Shown in pieces: positions 1 through 6,947 of a stretch of 22,582 nucleotides of DNA; positions within the stretch are counted from its first letter, which is position 1; the number at the start of each line of letters is the position of its first letter. This stretch comes from CAZXFA01 sp964640085. Its GTDB lineage: Bacteria; Actinomycetota; UBA4738; HRBIN12. The position numbers and the translations under genes are program-made. The DNA is taken from positions 1 through 22,582 of the forward strand of contig CAZXFA010000033.1 of NCBI GenBank assembly GCA_964640085.1, written 5' to 3'. The notes beneath the pieces were generated by a model. That model was not told the origin of the DNA. It ran no database searches and saw nothing but the letters and a program-made list of their open reading frames with translations.

Positions 1-691
1 CGCGCTCGAGCATGTTCATGAAGTCCATGTTGCCGCCGAAGTTCAGCTGGTACGTCCGGCTGAGCTTCACGCCGCGGTCCTCGAACAGCTTGGTCAGGAC
101 CCGGTGGACGATCGTGGCGCCGACCTGGCTCTTGATGTCGTCGCCCACGATCGGGACGCCGGCCTGGACGAACCGCTGCGCCCATCCAACGTTCGATGCG
201 ATGAACACCGGCAGGCAGTTGACGAACGCCGCGCCGGCGTCGATCGCGGCTTGCGCGTAGTGCTTGGCGGCCTCCTCGGAGCCGACCGGCAGGTAGCAGG
301 CCACGACGTCGACCTCCGCCTCGCGCAGGGTGGCCGCGACGTCGACCTCGGGCTTATCGGACTCCTCGATCGTCTCCCGGTAGTACTTGCCCAGGCCGTC
401 GAGGGTGGGCCCGCGCCGAACCGTCACGCCGGTCGGGGGGACGTCGGCGAACCGGATGGTGTTGTTCGGCTCCGAGAAGACCGCCTCGGCCACGTCGGCC
501 CCGACCTTCCTGGCGTCGACGTCGAAGGCTGCGACGACCTCCACGTCGTGCACGTGGTAGCCACCGAGATCGACGTGCATCAGCCCCGGCACCTGATCGC
601 CAGGACGGGCGTCGCTGTAGTACTCCAGTCCCTGCACGAGCGACGATGCGCAGTTGCCCACTCCGACGATCGCCAGACGAACCTCGCTCAT
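1..691 (-). CDS. ino1: Inositol-3-phosphate synthase, N-terminal part (runs off left edge)
   Basis: Converts glucose 6-phosphate to 1L-myo-inositol 1-phosphate with NAD, the first step of inositol supply for phosphatidylinositol and, in many actinobacteria, mycothiol. The 230 visible residues start MSEVRLAIVGVGNCASSL, a Rossmann-type NAD site (GVGNCASSLVQG, about residues 10-21). They continue through family blocks such as VDVVACYLPVGSEEA, GVPIVGDDIKSQVGAT and YQLNFGGNMDF, the start of the catalytic region. Actinobacterial members are about 360 aa, so roughly the last third lies outside the window. The ATG at 691 overlaps the stop of the upstream PadR gene by 4 bp (ATGA), which suggests translational coupling. 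A PadR gene beside ino1 is also found in mycobacteria. Confidence 0.96.
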   Translation of the reverse strand, partial: MSEVRLAIVGVGNCASSLVQGLEYYSDARPGDQVPGLMHVDLGGYHVHDVEVVAAFDVDARKVGADVAEAVFSEPNNTIRFADVPPTGVTVRRGPTLDGLGKYYRETIEESDKPEVDVAATLREAEVDVVACYLPVGSEEAAKHYAQAAIDAGAAFVNCLPVFIASNVGWAQRFVQAGVPIVGDDIKSQVGATIVHRVLTKLFEDRGVKLSRTYQLNFGGNMDFMNMLER

Positions 692-1269
692 GTGGTGTGC
701 TCCTTCCTCCGAAGCGCGCGGGAGCCGCGGCGCTTCCCCTCCCTGGTCGTGTCCGTGGCCCGACGCTCGGCCGCGATCAGGCCGGTGAGCCAGGCGATGT
801 CCTGCTCGGTCGTCTCCCGGCCGTGCTGTATCAGCGAGAGCGTGTAGGTGTCGAACCCGCCGGTGGCGGCCAGGTTGGTCCGGATGGTGGACAGGCGCTC
901 CTCCAGGAACGCGCGCCGGCGTTCCAGCAGCCGGATCCGCGATTCGGGCGCCAGGTACTTGAAGAACGCCAGCCGAACGCGGAACCGGTTGTCCTCACCG
1001 GTGGCGTCCGACCCGGCCTCCTCCAGCAGCTCCCGGAACAGCGACTCGCCGTGCTCCGTGATCCGGTAGACGTTCTTGCGGCGCCCGACCTCCTGCTGGT
1101 CGAAGACGCGCTCGACGGCGCCCCGGCGCTCGAGGCGCTTCAGCGTGGGGTAGAGGGAGCCGTAGGACACCCTCCAGAACCCGCCGAGCGTGTCGGTCAG
1201 GCGCTTGGAGAGCTGATAGCCGTGCATGGACCGCTCCTTGAGCAGTCCGAGGATGGCGAGCTCCAGCAT
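688..1269 (-). CDS. PadR-family transcriptional regulator upstream of ino1
   Basis: A 193-aa cytoplasmic DNA-binding protein. Residues 1-80 are a PadR winged helix: MLELAILGLLKERSMHGYQL, then YGSLYPTLKRLERRG, then the wing GRRKNVYRITEHG. Residues 90-170 form the charged, helical C-terminal dimerisation part typical of the longer PadR proteins. The frame stays open upstream to 1431, but residues before this ATG do not look coding, homology begins at MLEL, and an AAGGA lies about 8 nt before the start. The stop overlaps the ino1 start by 4 bp, so the two are co-transcribed and probably coupled. It likely represses its own operon through the palindrome 41 bp upstream of its start. The effector is unknown. 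Confidence 0.93.
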   Translation of the reverse strand: MLELAILGLLKERSMHGYQLSKRLTDTLGGFWRVSYGSLYPTLKRLERRGAVERVFDQQEVGRRKNVYRITEHGESLFRELLEEAGSDATGEDNRFRVRLAFFKYLAPESRIRLLERRRAFLEERLSTIRTNLAATGGFDTYTLSLIQHGRETTEQDIAWLTGLIAAERRATDTTREGKRRGSRALRRKEHTT

Positions 1270-1309
1270 CCACTCGATCCTTTCCCAGCCCGAGGGCCTG
1301 TGACGGTTG

Positions 1310-1330
1310 GATATATCGGACCGATATATC
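1310..1330. promoter_or_regulatory. 21-bp AT-rich palindrome, probable PadR operator
   Basis: Perfect 10-bp arms, GATATATCGG and CCGATATATC, separated by a single A. It lies between the MFS stop (1337) and the PadR start (1269), 41 bp before the PadR ATG. Such an AT-rich perfect palindrome stands out in this GC-rich DNA and has no U-tract or GC stem, so it is unlikely to be a terminator. Assigning PadR as its ligand is inference from position. Confidence 0.75.
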
Positions 1331-1336
1331 TTCCCG

Positions 1337-2557
1337 CTACGTCCCGATGCCGTCAAACGCGGGCTGGACCGGCACCGGGTATCGCCGCGCGGCCAGGGGG
1401 AGGAGCGCGGCCGCGACCCCGAGCATGCCACACCCGATCCACAGGACCGCCGGGCTCCAGGCGAAGACCGTCGTCCCGAGGATCGGCCCCAGCATCCACG
1501 CGATCCCGTACATCGAGCCGAACGCCGACTGGTAGCGGCCGCGCGCGTGGGCGGGGGCCCGGTCGGCGGCGATCGCCGCGGCGACCGGGGACTCGATCAT
1601 CTCGCCCATCGTCCAGACCAGCACCATGCCGACCATCAGCGGGATCGTGTCGGCGAACAGGAGGGAGGCGAACGCGAGTCCGATCAGCAGATGGCCGAGC
1701 GCCACCATCCGGAGCCGATCGTGGCGTTGCGTCCAGGCGATGACCGGCAGCTCGATCAGGACCACCGTGATGCCGTTGAGCGACTGGAGGAGCCCGTAGG
1801 TCGTCGCGTCGTAGCCGGCGTCCCGGATGTGCAGGGGCATCGTGGAGACGTTCTGTGCGTAGACCGCGCTCGCCAGCAGGACGGAGCCCAGGAACAGGAG
1901 GAACCCGCGGTCCACCGCGATCGAACGTCGGGCGGTCGGCAGGTGGAGCTCCTCGTGCCGGGCCGTCCGGGTCCCGTGCGGGAGAGCGAGCAGCGAGATC
2001 AGCCCGAACGCGATCGACGTCGTGGCGTCGCCGATGAAGAGCAGCGTGAACGAGCGTTCTGCCAGGAACCCGCCCAGCGCCAGGCCGCCCGCCCAGCCGA
2101 CATTCACGGCGAGGCGGTACAGGGTGAAGGCCGTCACCCGTTGCTCCGGACGCAGGAGGTCGGCGATCAGGGCGCCGGATGCCGGGCGGTGGAGCTCCCC
2201 GAAGAACCCAATGCCGACCATCAGCGGGTAGACCGTGGCGAGCGACGTCGCGCGCCACAGCGCCAGGGTCAGGGCGCCGGCAGAGATCATCGACAGCGCG
2301 ATCGCGTTCTTCCGGCCGATCCGGTCGGCCAGGAGCCCGCCGGCCATCTGCGCGACCAGCCCGCCGAGGCCGTAGCCGGCGATCGCGAACCCCGCCTGCG
2401 GCGCCGAGTACCCGCGCCGGGTCAGGTAGATCGTGATGAACGGCAGGACGAAGGTCCCGAGCCGGTTGACGAACGAGCCGGCGAACAGCACCCAAGCCGA
2501 GGCGGGCATCGCCCGGAGGTTCCGGCGGAGGGTCGGTCGATCGGGGAGGGTCTCCAC
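1337..2557 (-). CDS. Major facilitator superfamily transporter (drug/proton antiporter-like)
   Basis: An integral membrane transporter of 406 aa, a normal MFS length with about 12 hydrophobic segments. The signature loop between TM2 and TM3 is present as GGLLADRIGRK at residues 73-83 (motif A). A charged central loop (about residues 195-215, RTARHEELHLPTARRS) separates the two six-helix halves. The overall pattern is closest to DHA1-type efflux pumps (MdtH/YfkF-like). The substrate cannot be read from sequence. The start is GTG at 2557, chosen because a TAGGCT -10-like element ends 9 nt before it and no Shine-Dalgarno is present. It is followed on the same strand by the PadR-ino1 unit, but the palindrome between them suggests separate control. 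Confidence 0.92.
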   Translation of the reverse strand: METLPDRPTLRRNLRAMPASAWVLFAGSFVNRLGTFVLPFITIYLTRRGYSAPQAGFAIAGYGLGGLVAQMAGGLLADRIGRKNAIALSMISAGALTLALWRATSLATVYPLMVGIGFFGELHRPASGALIADLLRPEQRVTAFTLYRLAVNVGWAGGLALGGFLAERSFTLLFIGDATTSIAFGLISLLALPHGTRTARHEELHLPTARRSIAVDRGFLLFLGSVLLASAVYAQNVSTMPLHIRDAGYDATTYGLLQSLNGITVVLIELPVIAWTQRHDRLRMVALGHLLIGLAFASLLFADTIPLMVGMVLVWTMGEMIESPVAAAIAADRAPAHARGRYQSAFGSMYGIAWMLGPILGTTVFAWSPAVLWIGCGMLGVAAALLPLAARRYPVPVQPAFDGIGT

Positions 2558-2566
2558 GGCCGCGAC

Positions 2567-2572
2567 AGCCTA
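2567..2572 (-). promoter_or_regulatory. -10 element of the MFS gene
   Basis: TAGGCT on the minus strand, 9 nt upstream of the GTG start at 2557. It fits the actinobacterial TANNNT consensus. Its closeness to the start implies a leaderless or nearly leaderless mRNA. Confidence 0.5.
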
Positions 2573-2587
2573 CGGGACGGCGTGAGG

Positions 2588-2606
2588 GCTGCCCGCGGTG
2601 GGCGGC
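2588..2606 (-). terminator. Short stem-loop at the 3' end of the PNPOx-like gene
   Basis: A 7-bp stem (GCTGCCC with GGGCGGC, one G-T wobble) around a 5-nt loop directly abuts the stop codon of the PNPOx-like gene. It has no U-tract, as is common for actinobacterial hairpins. A weak candidate. Confidence 0.35.
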
Positions 2607-3268
2607 TACGGGCCGGGGCGCGTGTACCCGGTGACGTGATCCGGCGGTTCGATGCCGGATCGCAGGTCGGCCGCTGGCCGCGGCTCGCCGGCCACCAGCC
2701 GCAGCGGGAGCACCCCCGCCCAGACCTGGAGATCGAGGTCCTCCTCGGGGTCGGCCGGGTCGCCGGTGCGCACCTTGGCCGAGGCCTCGTCGAGCCGGAA
2801 CGCGAGGATCGCCGTCTCCTTCAGCTCCTTCGCGTTCGGCTGCCGGACCTGCGAGGATCGCCCCGGCACGACGTGCTCGACCAGGGCGCGTTGGGCCAGG
2901 TCCTTCTCCTCCGGGTCGGTCACCTCCCGTCCGACGCCGTACACGACCACCGAGCGGTAGTTCATCGAATGCATCGGCGTGGAGCGCGCGAGCACCAGTC
3001 CGTCGACGATGGTGGTCTCGATGCAGCAGACAGCCCCCGCCCGGAGCCCGCGCAGCGTTCGCGACGCCTCGGAGCCGTGGACGTAGAGCGTGTCCCCGAC
3101 CCGGACGTGGATCGTCGGGATCACACGGGGCGCGCCGTCGGGCGTGACCCAGGCGACGTGGCAGAACAGGGCCTCGTCCAGGATCGCGTCGATCACGCGA
3201 CGGTCGTACACCCCACGCTCTGGGTGGCGACGGATGCGCGCACGCTCGGACGGTGGCTGGGCCGGCAC
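2606..3268 (-). CDS. Pyridoxamine 5'-phosphate oxidase-like flavin-binding protein
   Basis: A 220-aa cytoplasmic split-barrel protein of the COG3467 type (NimA-like FMN-binding family). The core begins with VIDAILDEALFCHVAWVT (about residues 25-42), followed by GAPRVIPTIHVRVGDTLYVHGSEASRTLR, the usual strand-loop pattern with the FMN phosphate contact region. ETTIVDGLVLARSTPMHSMNYRSVVVYG (residues 84-111) completes the barrel and dimer interface. Members bind FMN, heme or F420, and the cofactor cannot be decided here. The GTG start at 3268 has TAGCAT 6 nt upstream and no Shine-Dalgarno. The C-terminal 50 residues are acidic, then proline-rich, and less conserved. Confidence 0.9.
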   Translation of the reverse strand: MPAQPPSERARIRRHPERGVYDRRVIDAILDEALFCHVAWVTPDGAPRVIPTIHVRVGDTLYVHGSEASRTLRGLRAGAVCCIETTIVDGLVLARSTPMHSMNYRSVVVYGVGREVTDPEEKDLAQRALVEHVVPGRSSQVRQPNAKELKETAILAFRLDEASAKVRTGDPADPEEDLDLQVWAGVLPLRLVAGEPRPAADLRSGIEPPDHVTGYTRPGP

Positions 3269-3274
3269 GGCCGC

Positions 3275-3280
3275 ATGCTA
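3275..3280 (-). promoter_or_regulatory. -10 element of the PNPOx-like gene
   Basis: TAGCAT on the minus strand, exactly 6 nt before the GTG start at 3268. It is consistent with a leaderless transcript and lies in the 23-bp gap after the preceding gene. Confidence 0.55.
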
Positions 3281-3291
3281 CCGCCCGGCCG

Positions 3292-3804
3292 TCAGGCCGC
3301 CAGCAGATCCTCCATCGTCCGGACCACGCGATCGGGTCCGCGGTCCAGTCCGACCCGGGCCATCCGCCCGTCGCTCGCCGGTTCGCTCTCCAAGTGCTCC
3401 TCGACGATCACGGCGGGCACACGCAGCGCGCGCCCGCAGGGTGCGTACCGACCCCTCTCCCCAGCAGGCCGGTAGATCAGCGCCGCGACCGGACGCTCGG
3501 CCAGCGGGCACGGACGCCCCTGGAACACCGGGCAGGGCCGGTTCGCCGGGCCCTCGCAGGTACAGACCTCGTACCCAGCCGCCTCGAGCGCCTCGTCCAG
3601 ATCGCGGAGCCGGTCCTGCTCGCCGCCGACCACCAGCACCTTCGAGGTGTGTACGGCGCGCCAGGCGAGCACCAGCAGGAGCAGCCCGGCCAGCACGCCG
3701 AACACGACCACGATGGGCCAGGTGGCCTCCTCGGCCCACAGCAGCACGGCGCCGAACACCACGAACATCGCGAGGTACAGGACGAGCTCGCCTCTCCAGC
3801 GCAT
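3292..3804 (-). CDS. Two-TM membrane protein with Cys-rich pseudo-receiver domain
   Basis: A 170-aa protein of unknown function. Two hydrophobic helices (about residues 6-24 and 31-48) form a hairpin. A soluble alpha/beta domain follows that starts like a response-regulator receiver (SKVLVVGGEQDRLRDLDEALEAAGYEV, residues 54-80), but the usual acidic pair after the first strand is replaced by GGEQD. No phospho-acceptor Asp is recognisable. Five cysteines follow at residues 81, 83, 91, 99 and 123 (CTC, PCP, PCP, PCG). The start at 3804 has GGAGG 9 nt upstream; a longer open frame to 4299 is antisense-like and was rejected. The spacing of Cys-Pro pairs suggests metal or redox chemistry, but this is inference. 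Confidence 0.75.
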   Translation of the reverse strand: MRWRGELVLYLAMFVVFGAVLLWAEEATWPIVVVFGVLAGLLLLVLAWRAVHTSKVLVVGGEQDRLRDLDEALEAAGYEVCTCEGPANRPCPVFQGRPCPLAERPVAALIYRPAGERGRYAPCGRALRVPAVIVEEHLESEPASDGRMARVGLDRGPDRVVRTMEDLLAA

Positions 3805-3883
3805 CTCGCACCGCCTCCACCTCGAACGATGCCGCGGGGATCGCGAGCGCGGCAGGGCCATCCGGCCCGGCCGCGCCGGTCGC

Positions 3884-4786
3884 TCAGCCGCCCTGGCCGG
3901 GAGGGCCGCCGCCCGGGCCCGGTCCTCCGATCGTGCCCCGGCCGCCGCCCTCGTCGCCCCGCTGCCGAAGGAAGCGCTCGATCTCGCCGACGAGCTCGTC
4001 GCCGGTCGGCAGCTCCTGGTTGTCGTGCACGGTCTCCAGGCGGGCGACATAGCCGCGCGAGTCCTCATCCGCCTCCACCGCCGCGTCCAGGCGCTCCCGC
4101 TGGGCCATGGCCTCGTTGGGCAACGGACCGAGCGGGGGGTCAACGCCCAGGTGCCGCCCCACGTGCTCCAGCAGCGCGATCGTCGCTGCGGCGTAGGGCC
4201 CGCCGACGTAGTGCGGGACCTGTGCGTAGAAGCCGACGGTGGGGATCCCGCTCCCGGCGATGGCCATCTCGACCGTGGAGAGGGCGGCGCTCGGGACACG
4301 CAGGAGGCCGGCGGGCCCCTGCTGTTCGTCCTCGTGGAGGAGCCCCGCCTTCGACGCGGTGGCCAGGATCGGGACCGGACGCGTGTGGGGCACGGCGGCG
4401 GGGATCGCGCCGATGCTCACCCACTCCACGGCGCTCAGCCGCAGGGTCGCCTCGAGCAGGTCCTGTCCGAGCTCGCGCCAGCGGAAGTCGGGCTCCGGAC
4501 CCGAGAACACGAGCAGGTCCCGCTCGCCCACCCGCGCCCGCTTGATCGCGAGCTGGGGCCAGGTCAGCTCCGTGAGCGTGCCGTCCACGATGTCCAGGAC
4601 CGGGCGCCGCGAGCGGTAGTCGTAGAGGAGGTCCGACTCGAACGAGACCAACTGCTCCGCGTCGCCGGCGATGCGTTCGGCGGCCGCGGTGGAGGCGCCG
4701 GCGGCATCGATCCATCCGTCGAACGCCGCCACCACAGCCGGCGCGATCAGCGGCTCGTCGGGCTCGACCGGGCGATACAGGGGCAT
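3884..4786 (-). CDS. PAC2 family protein (proteasome assembly chaperone-like)
   Basis: A 300-aa protein matching the PAC2 fold family of actinobacteria (mycobacterial Rv2125 type). Visible family features are LIAPAVVAAFDGWIDAAGAS at the N-terminus (residues 13-32), FESDLLYDYRSRRPVLDI (49-66), DLLVFSGPEPDFRW (90-103), and IPTVGFYAQVPHYVGGPYAAATIALLEHVG (181-210). PAC2 proteins in eukaryotes assist proteasome assembly; the role in actinobacteria is not settled. The last 20 residues are a Gly/Pro-rich tail. The ATG at 4786 was chosen because TATGCT lies 6 nt upstream and homology begins at MPLYRP. The frame upstream of it does not look coding. Confidence 0.9.
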   Translation of the reverse strand: MPLYRPVEPDEPLIAPAVVAAFDGWIDAAGASTAAAERIAGDAEQLVSFESDLLYDYRSRRPVLDIVDGTLTELTWPQLAIKRARVGERDLLVFSGPEPDFRWRELGQDLLEATLRLSAVEWVSIGAIPAAVPHTRPVPILATASKAGLLHEDEQQGPAGLLRVPSAALSTVEMAIAGSGIPTVGFYAQVPHYVGGPYAAATIALLEHVGRHLGVDPPLGPLPNEAMAQRERLDAAVEADEDSRGYVARLETVHDNQELPTGDELVGEIERFLRQRGDEGGGRGTIGGPGPGGGPPGQGG

Positions 4787-4792
4787 GCGTTG

Positions 4793-4798
4793 AGCATA
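4793..4798 (-). promoter_or_regulatory. -10 element of the PAC2 gene
   Basis: TATGCT on the minus strand, 6 nt before the ATG at 4786, in a 43-bp gap. No Shine-Dalgarno is visible, consistent with a leaderless mRNA. Confidence 0.55.
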
Positions 4799-4829
4799 GT
4801 CGGCCCGCCCGAGCACGCGTCCGGTCGAC

Positions 4830-5396
4830 TCAGCGTTGTGTGTCGTCGGGGGCGAAGGCGGGACCGTGGCCAGGATGGATCCGCACGAGACCCTGCAGAC
4901 CGAGGATCCGCTCGCGGCTCGCACGCAGGAGGGCGGGGTCGGGCGCATACGGGTCCTCGATCGGTCCATCCGCCGTCCACCACAGGTGCGTGAACACCAC
5001 CAGGCCCTCGGCGGTCTGGACCAGCGTCGAGATGTCCTGGGGCGAATGACCCGGCGTCTCGATCAGACGGACGCCGGGTGAGATCTCGAAGCCCTCGGCC
5101 GGACGGCTGATCCACAGATCGTCGCGGTACCAGGCCCAGTGATCGTGGACCCGGGCGTTCGGGAACAAGCCCGCGTTGATCGTGTGGTCCGGGTGGTGGT
5201 GGGAGAGCACGACGTCGGTGATCCCTCCGGCCGCCACGCCGAGCGCCATGAGCGGGTCGAGGATCGCCTCGCGCCCGGCCACCAAGCCCGGGTCGATCAC
5301 GACCAGCGCGTCGCCGTCGCGGGCGAACCCCACCGTTGACCCCACGCGATCGTCGTCCCCCAGGTACCCATCGACCAGCACGTGGGCCTCCGCCAT
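4830..5396 (-). CDS. Metallo-beta-lactamase-fold hydrolase
   Basis: A 188-aa cytoplasmic hydrolase of the MBL superfamily. The metal-binding signature HHHPDH (HxHxDH) sits in VVLSHHHPDHTINAGLFP at about residues 81-98. The next ligand regions appear as ETPGHSPQDIS (third metal His) and HPGHGPAF near the C-terminus. The N-terminal strand GDALVVIDPGLVAGREAIL matches the first half of the alpha-beta-beta-alpha sandwich. The size and lack of extra domains resemble the compact MBLAC1-like and glyoxalase II-like groups; the substrate is unknown. The ATG at 5396 is preceded by GGAGGA with 8 nt spacing, so this gene uses a leader. Confidence 0.9.
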   Translation of the reverse strand: MAEAHVLVDGYLGDDDRVGSTVGFARDGDALVVIDPGLVAGREAILDPLMALGVAAGGITDVVLSHHHPDHTINAGLFPNARVHDHWAWYRDDLWISRPAEGFEISPGVRLIETPGHSPQDISTLVQTAEGLVVFTHLWWTADGPIEDPYAPDPALLRASRERILGLQGLVRIHPGHGPAFAPDDTQR

Positions 5397-5478
5397 CGAT
5401 CGTTCCTCCGTCCGCGTCGAGGGCCCAAAGCATCGCACGGCCCGGCGCACGGCCGCGCCCGCGGTCTGGGCGCGCCCA

Positions 5479-5502
5479 CTGGCTCACGGTCGCTGGCTCA
5501 CG
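5479..5502. repeat. Two direct 10-bp repeats spanning the 2TM-gene stop
   Basis: CTGGCTCACG occurs at 5479-5488 and again at 5493-5502 (14-bp period). The second copy contains the stop codon of the 2TM-domain gene. It may be a local duplication; a binding site is possible but unsupported. Confidence 0.4.
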
Positions 5503-5824
5503 CCCTCGCGGGACCTCCACCCTCGCGCTCCAGGAGCTGACGAGCCTTTCGCTCCTTCCAGTCCTCCGAGAAGACGCCGAGGAAGGTCACGGCGGAGTGG
5601 ATCAGGAGCCCGATGCCCCACCCCGCCAGGGGCCAATAGAACCACCACCCGCCGCCGTCGCCACGGGTGATCGCGTTGATCGCAAACAGCCCCGCGTTCA
5701 CCAGGACGTAGACGATCAGGTGGACGTAGTAGCCCTGGAGCTCCTCGGCCCGCCGTCGGGCCCGCTCGTATCGCTGGTCCTGGGCCTTCGCGGACCGGGT
5801 CACATCCTCCGGGATCTCGGTCAT
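5498..5824 (-). CDS. 2TM domain-containing protein
   Basis: A 108-aa membrane protein of the 2TM type. An amphipathic, Arg-rich N-terminal helix (residues 8-30, RSAKAQDQRYERARRRAEEL) leads into TM1 (about 33-50, VHLIVYVLVNAGLFAINA). A Gly/Trp loop (DGGGWWFYWP) follows, then TM2 (about 66-84), then a second charged helix (EDWKERKARQLLERE). This helix-TM-loop-TM-helix pattern with the WWFYWP loop is characteristic of the family, which in other bacteria is often fused to kinases. It stands alone here and its function is unknown. The ATG at 5824 has GGGAGGTG 6 nt upstream, a very strong ribosome site. Confidence 0.88.
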   Translation of the reverse strand: MTEIPEDVTRSAKAQDQRYERARRRAEELQGYYVHLIVYVLVNAGLFAINAITRGDGGGWWFYWPLAGWGIGLLIHSAVTFLGVFSEDWKERKARQLLEREGGGPARA

Positions 5825-5928
5825 CCGGTTCACCTCCCGCTCCCAACCTGGAGGTCCGCCGGGCCGACCGCTGGTGCCGTTGGGCTCGTCCCGTTCGGGA
5901 CGGTCGGACGGAGTGGGATGATGATGGG

Positions 5929-6096
5929 GTGAGCAGGAGGATTGGCCGGGTCGTCGCGGTGGGGGCGCTGGCGCTTGCCGCCCTCGTCGCCCCGATCGCG
6001 GTCCCGATCCGCTTCTTCCGCGAGCACGCACGGCGGAAGGTCGATCCGACCGAGCAGGTCGCGCCCGTCCGAAGGTCGGGGGTCGCCGCGCCCTAG
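5929..6096 (+). CDS. Possible small single-TM protein (55 aa)
   Basis: GTG start, 55 codons, about 90% G/C at third positions. The product has a basic N-terminus (VSRRIGR), one hydrophobic segment (VVAVGALALAALVAPIAVPI, about residues 8-27) and a charged tail (RFFREHARRKVDPTEQ). It is divergent from the 2TM gene across a 104-bp gap. No good Shine-Dalgarno and no recognisable family. The coding case rests on codon bias and a plausible membrane topology only. Its TAG stop overlaps the stop of the facing DUF305 gene in a CCTAGG palindrome. Confidence 0.5.
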   Translation: MSRRIGRVVAVGALALAALVAPIAVPIRFFREHARRKVDPTEQVAPVRRSGVAAP

Positions 6097-6788
6097 GCCG
6101 CCTCGGTCACCGTCAGCCGCTTGCCGACCACCAGGTCCAACCCACCCGCATGTGCCGGCGTGCAGACGCGACCGGCTCTCTCGTGGCAGGACGGCCTAGC
6201 CACAGGCGCGCGTTGCCTCGCCCGTGAACCGCCTACGGGACGAGCCCCCGCCTCCTGCACGGTCTCGGCGAGACCATTCGCTCCGATGTCCTCGATGAGC
6301 CAATCCATCTCTGCGATCTCGCGGCGCTGCGCTTCGATGATCCCGACGAGGCGACAGACCCGCACGTCCCGGATCTCGGAGCGCTCGCTGGTGAGGATGG
6401 CGATCGAGTGATGAGGGATCATCGCACTCATGTAGGACCTGTCCTGCACCGTCGTCTCGCTGCGGACCAGGAAGAGTCCGAGACCGAAGACGACCGCGGC
6501 ACCGGCCAGGATCGCCACGTTGGCCTTCCAGTTGCGGTGCACGCCCCACATGAAGCCGAGCATCACCACGGCCATCGTCCCGCCCATCAGCATGGTCATG
6601 AACGCACGCTCCTCGCTCCACCAGACGTGGTCCAGTTCGAGGGTGTTCAGGTACATGACCCCGTACATGATCACCATCGCGGTGACGACCGTGGCGATGA
6701 AGCGCAGATACGAGCCCTTCATCCCGCCGTCGCCGCCCGCGTGGTTCTGTTCGTCCACGTCTGGTGCGGCGTGCTTCGGAGTTGGCAC
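6093..6788 (-). CDS. DUF305 membrane protein with atypical C-terminal extension
   Basis: A 231-aa protein. Three hydrophobic segments (about residues 29-48, 63-82 and 90-108) precede a DUF305 motif, YMSAMIPHHSIAILTSER (119-136), and the helix EAQRREIAEMDWLIEDI (152-168). DUF305 is a ferritin-like helical-bundle family whose His/Met residues suggest metal handling. Close relatives that I recall end a few residues after the ARPV seen here at 182-185. Here a further 46 Arg/Pro/Cys-rich residues follow that look like translated non-coding DNA, suggesting a late frameshift or lost stop. The start is GTG at 6788 (GGGGGTC 7 nt upstream). An internal ATG at 6722 (MKGSYLRF), where homology begins, is the alternative. 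Confidence 0.85.
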   Translation of the reverse strand: MPTPKHAAPDVDEQNHAGGDGGMKGSYLRFIATVVTAMVIMYGVMYLNTLELDHVWWSEERAFMTMLMGGTMAVVMLGFMWGVHRNWKANVAILAGAAVVFGLGLFLVRSETTVQDRSYMSAMIPHHSIAILTSERSEIRDVRVCRLVGIIEAQRREIAEMDWLIEDIGANGLAETVQEAGARPVGGSRARQRAPVARPSCHERAGRVCTPAHAGGLDLVVGKRLTVTEAA

Positions 6789-6916
6789 CTCGCGTGACCC
6801 CCTTCGACTCGCTCCATGCGAGCGGTACCCACGCGCCCGTCGCCCTCAAACCCTGCTCCGCCGGTGGATGGCGGAACGGGGTCGAGCCGCCCGTGGAGCC
6901 CTCCGCCCCGGGCCCG

Positions 6917-6922
6917 TAGACT
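6917..6922 (+). promoter_or_regulatory. -10 element of metF
   Basis: TAGACT lies 25 nt before the metF ATG at 6948, giving a short leader that contains GGAGG 4 nt before the start. No clear -35 is visible. Confidence 0.5.
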
Positions 6923-6947
6923 CCACGTGCTCTGCATCGGAGGCTAG

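Noticed and set aside
1307..3475. Long plus-strand open frame (over 700 codons) opposite the MFS and PNPOx-like genes
   Set aside because: Composition is Arg/Gly/Pro/Glu-rich with no domain pattern. It is the antisense shadow of two well-supported genes.
3647..4993. Plus-strand open frame opposite the PAC2 gene
   Set aside because: No recognisable motif; mirror of the PAC2 coding sequence.
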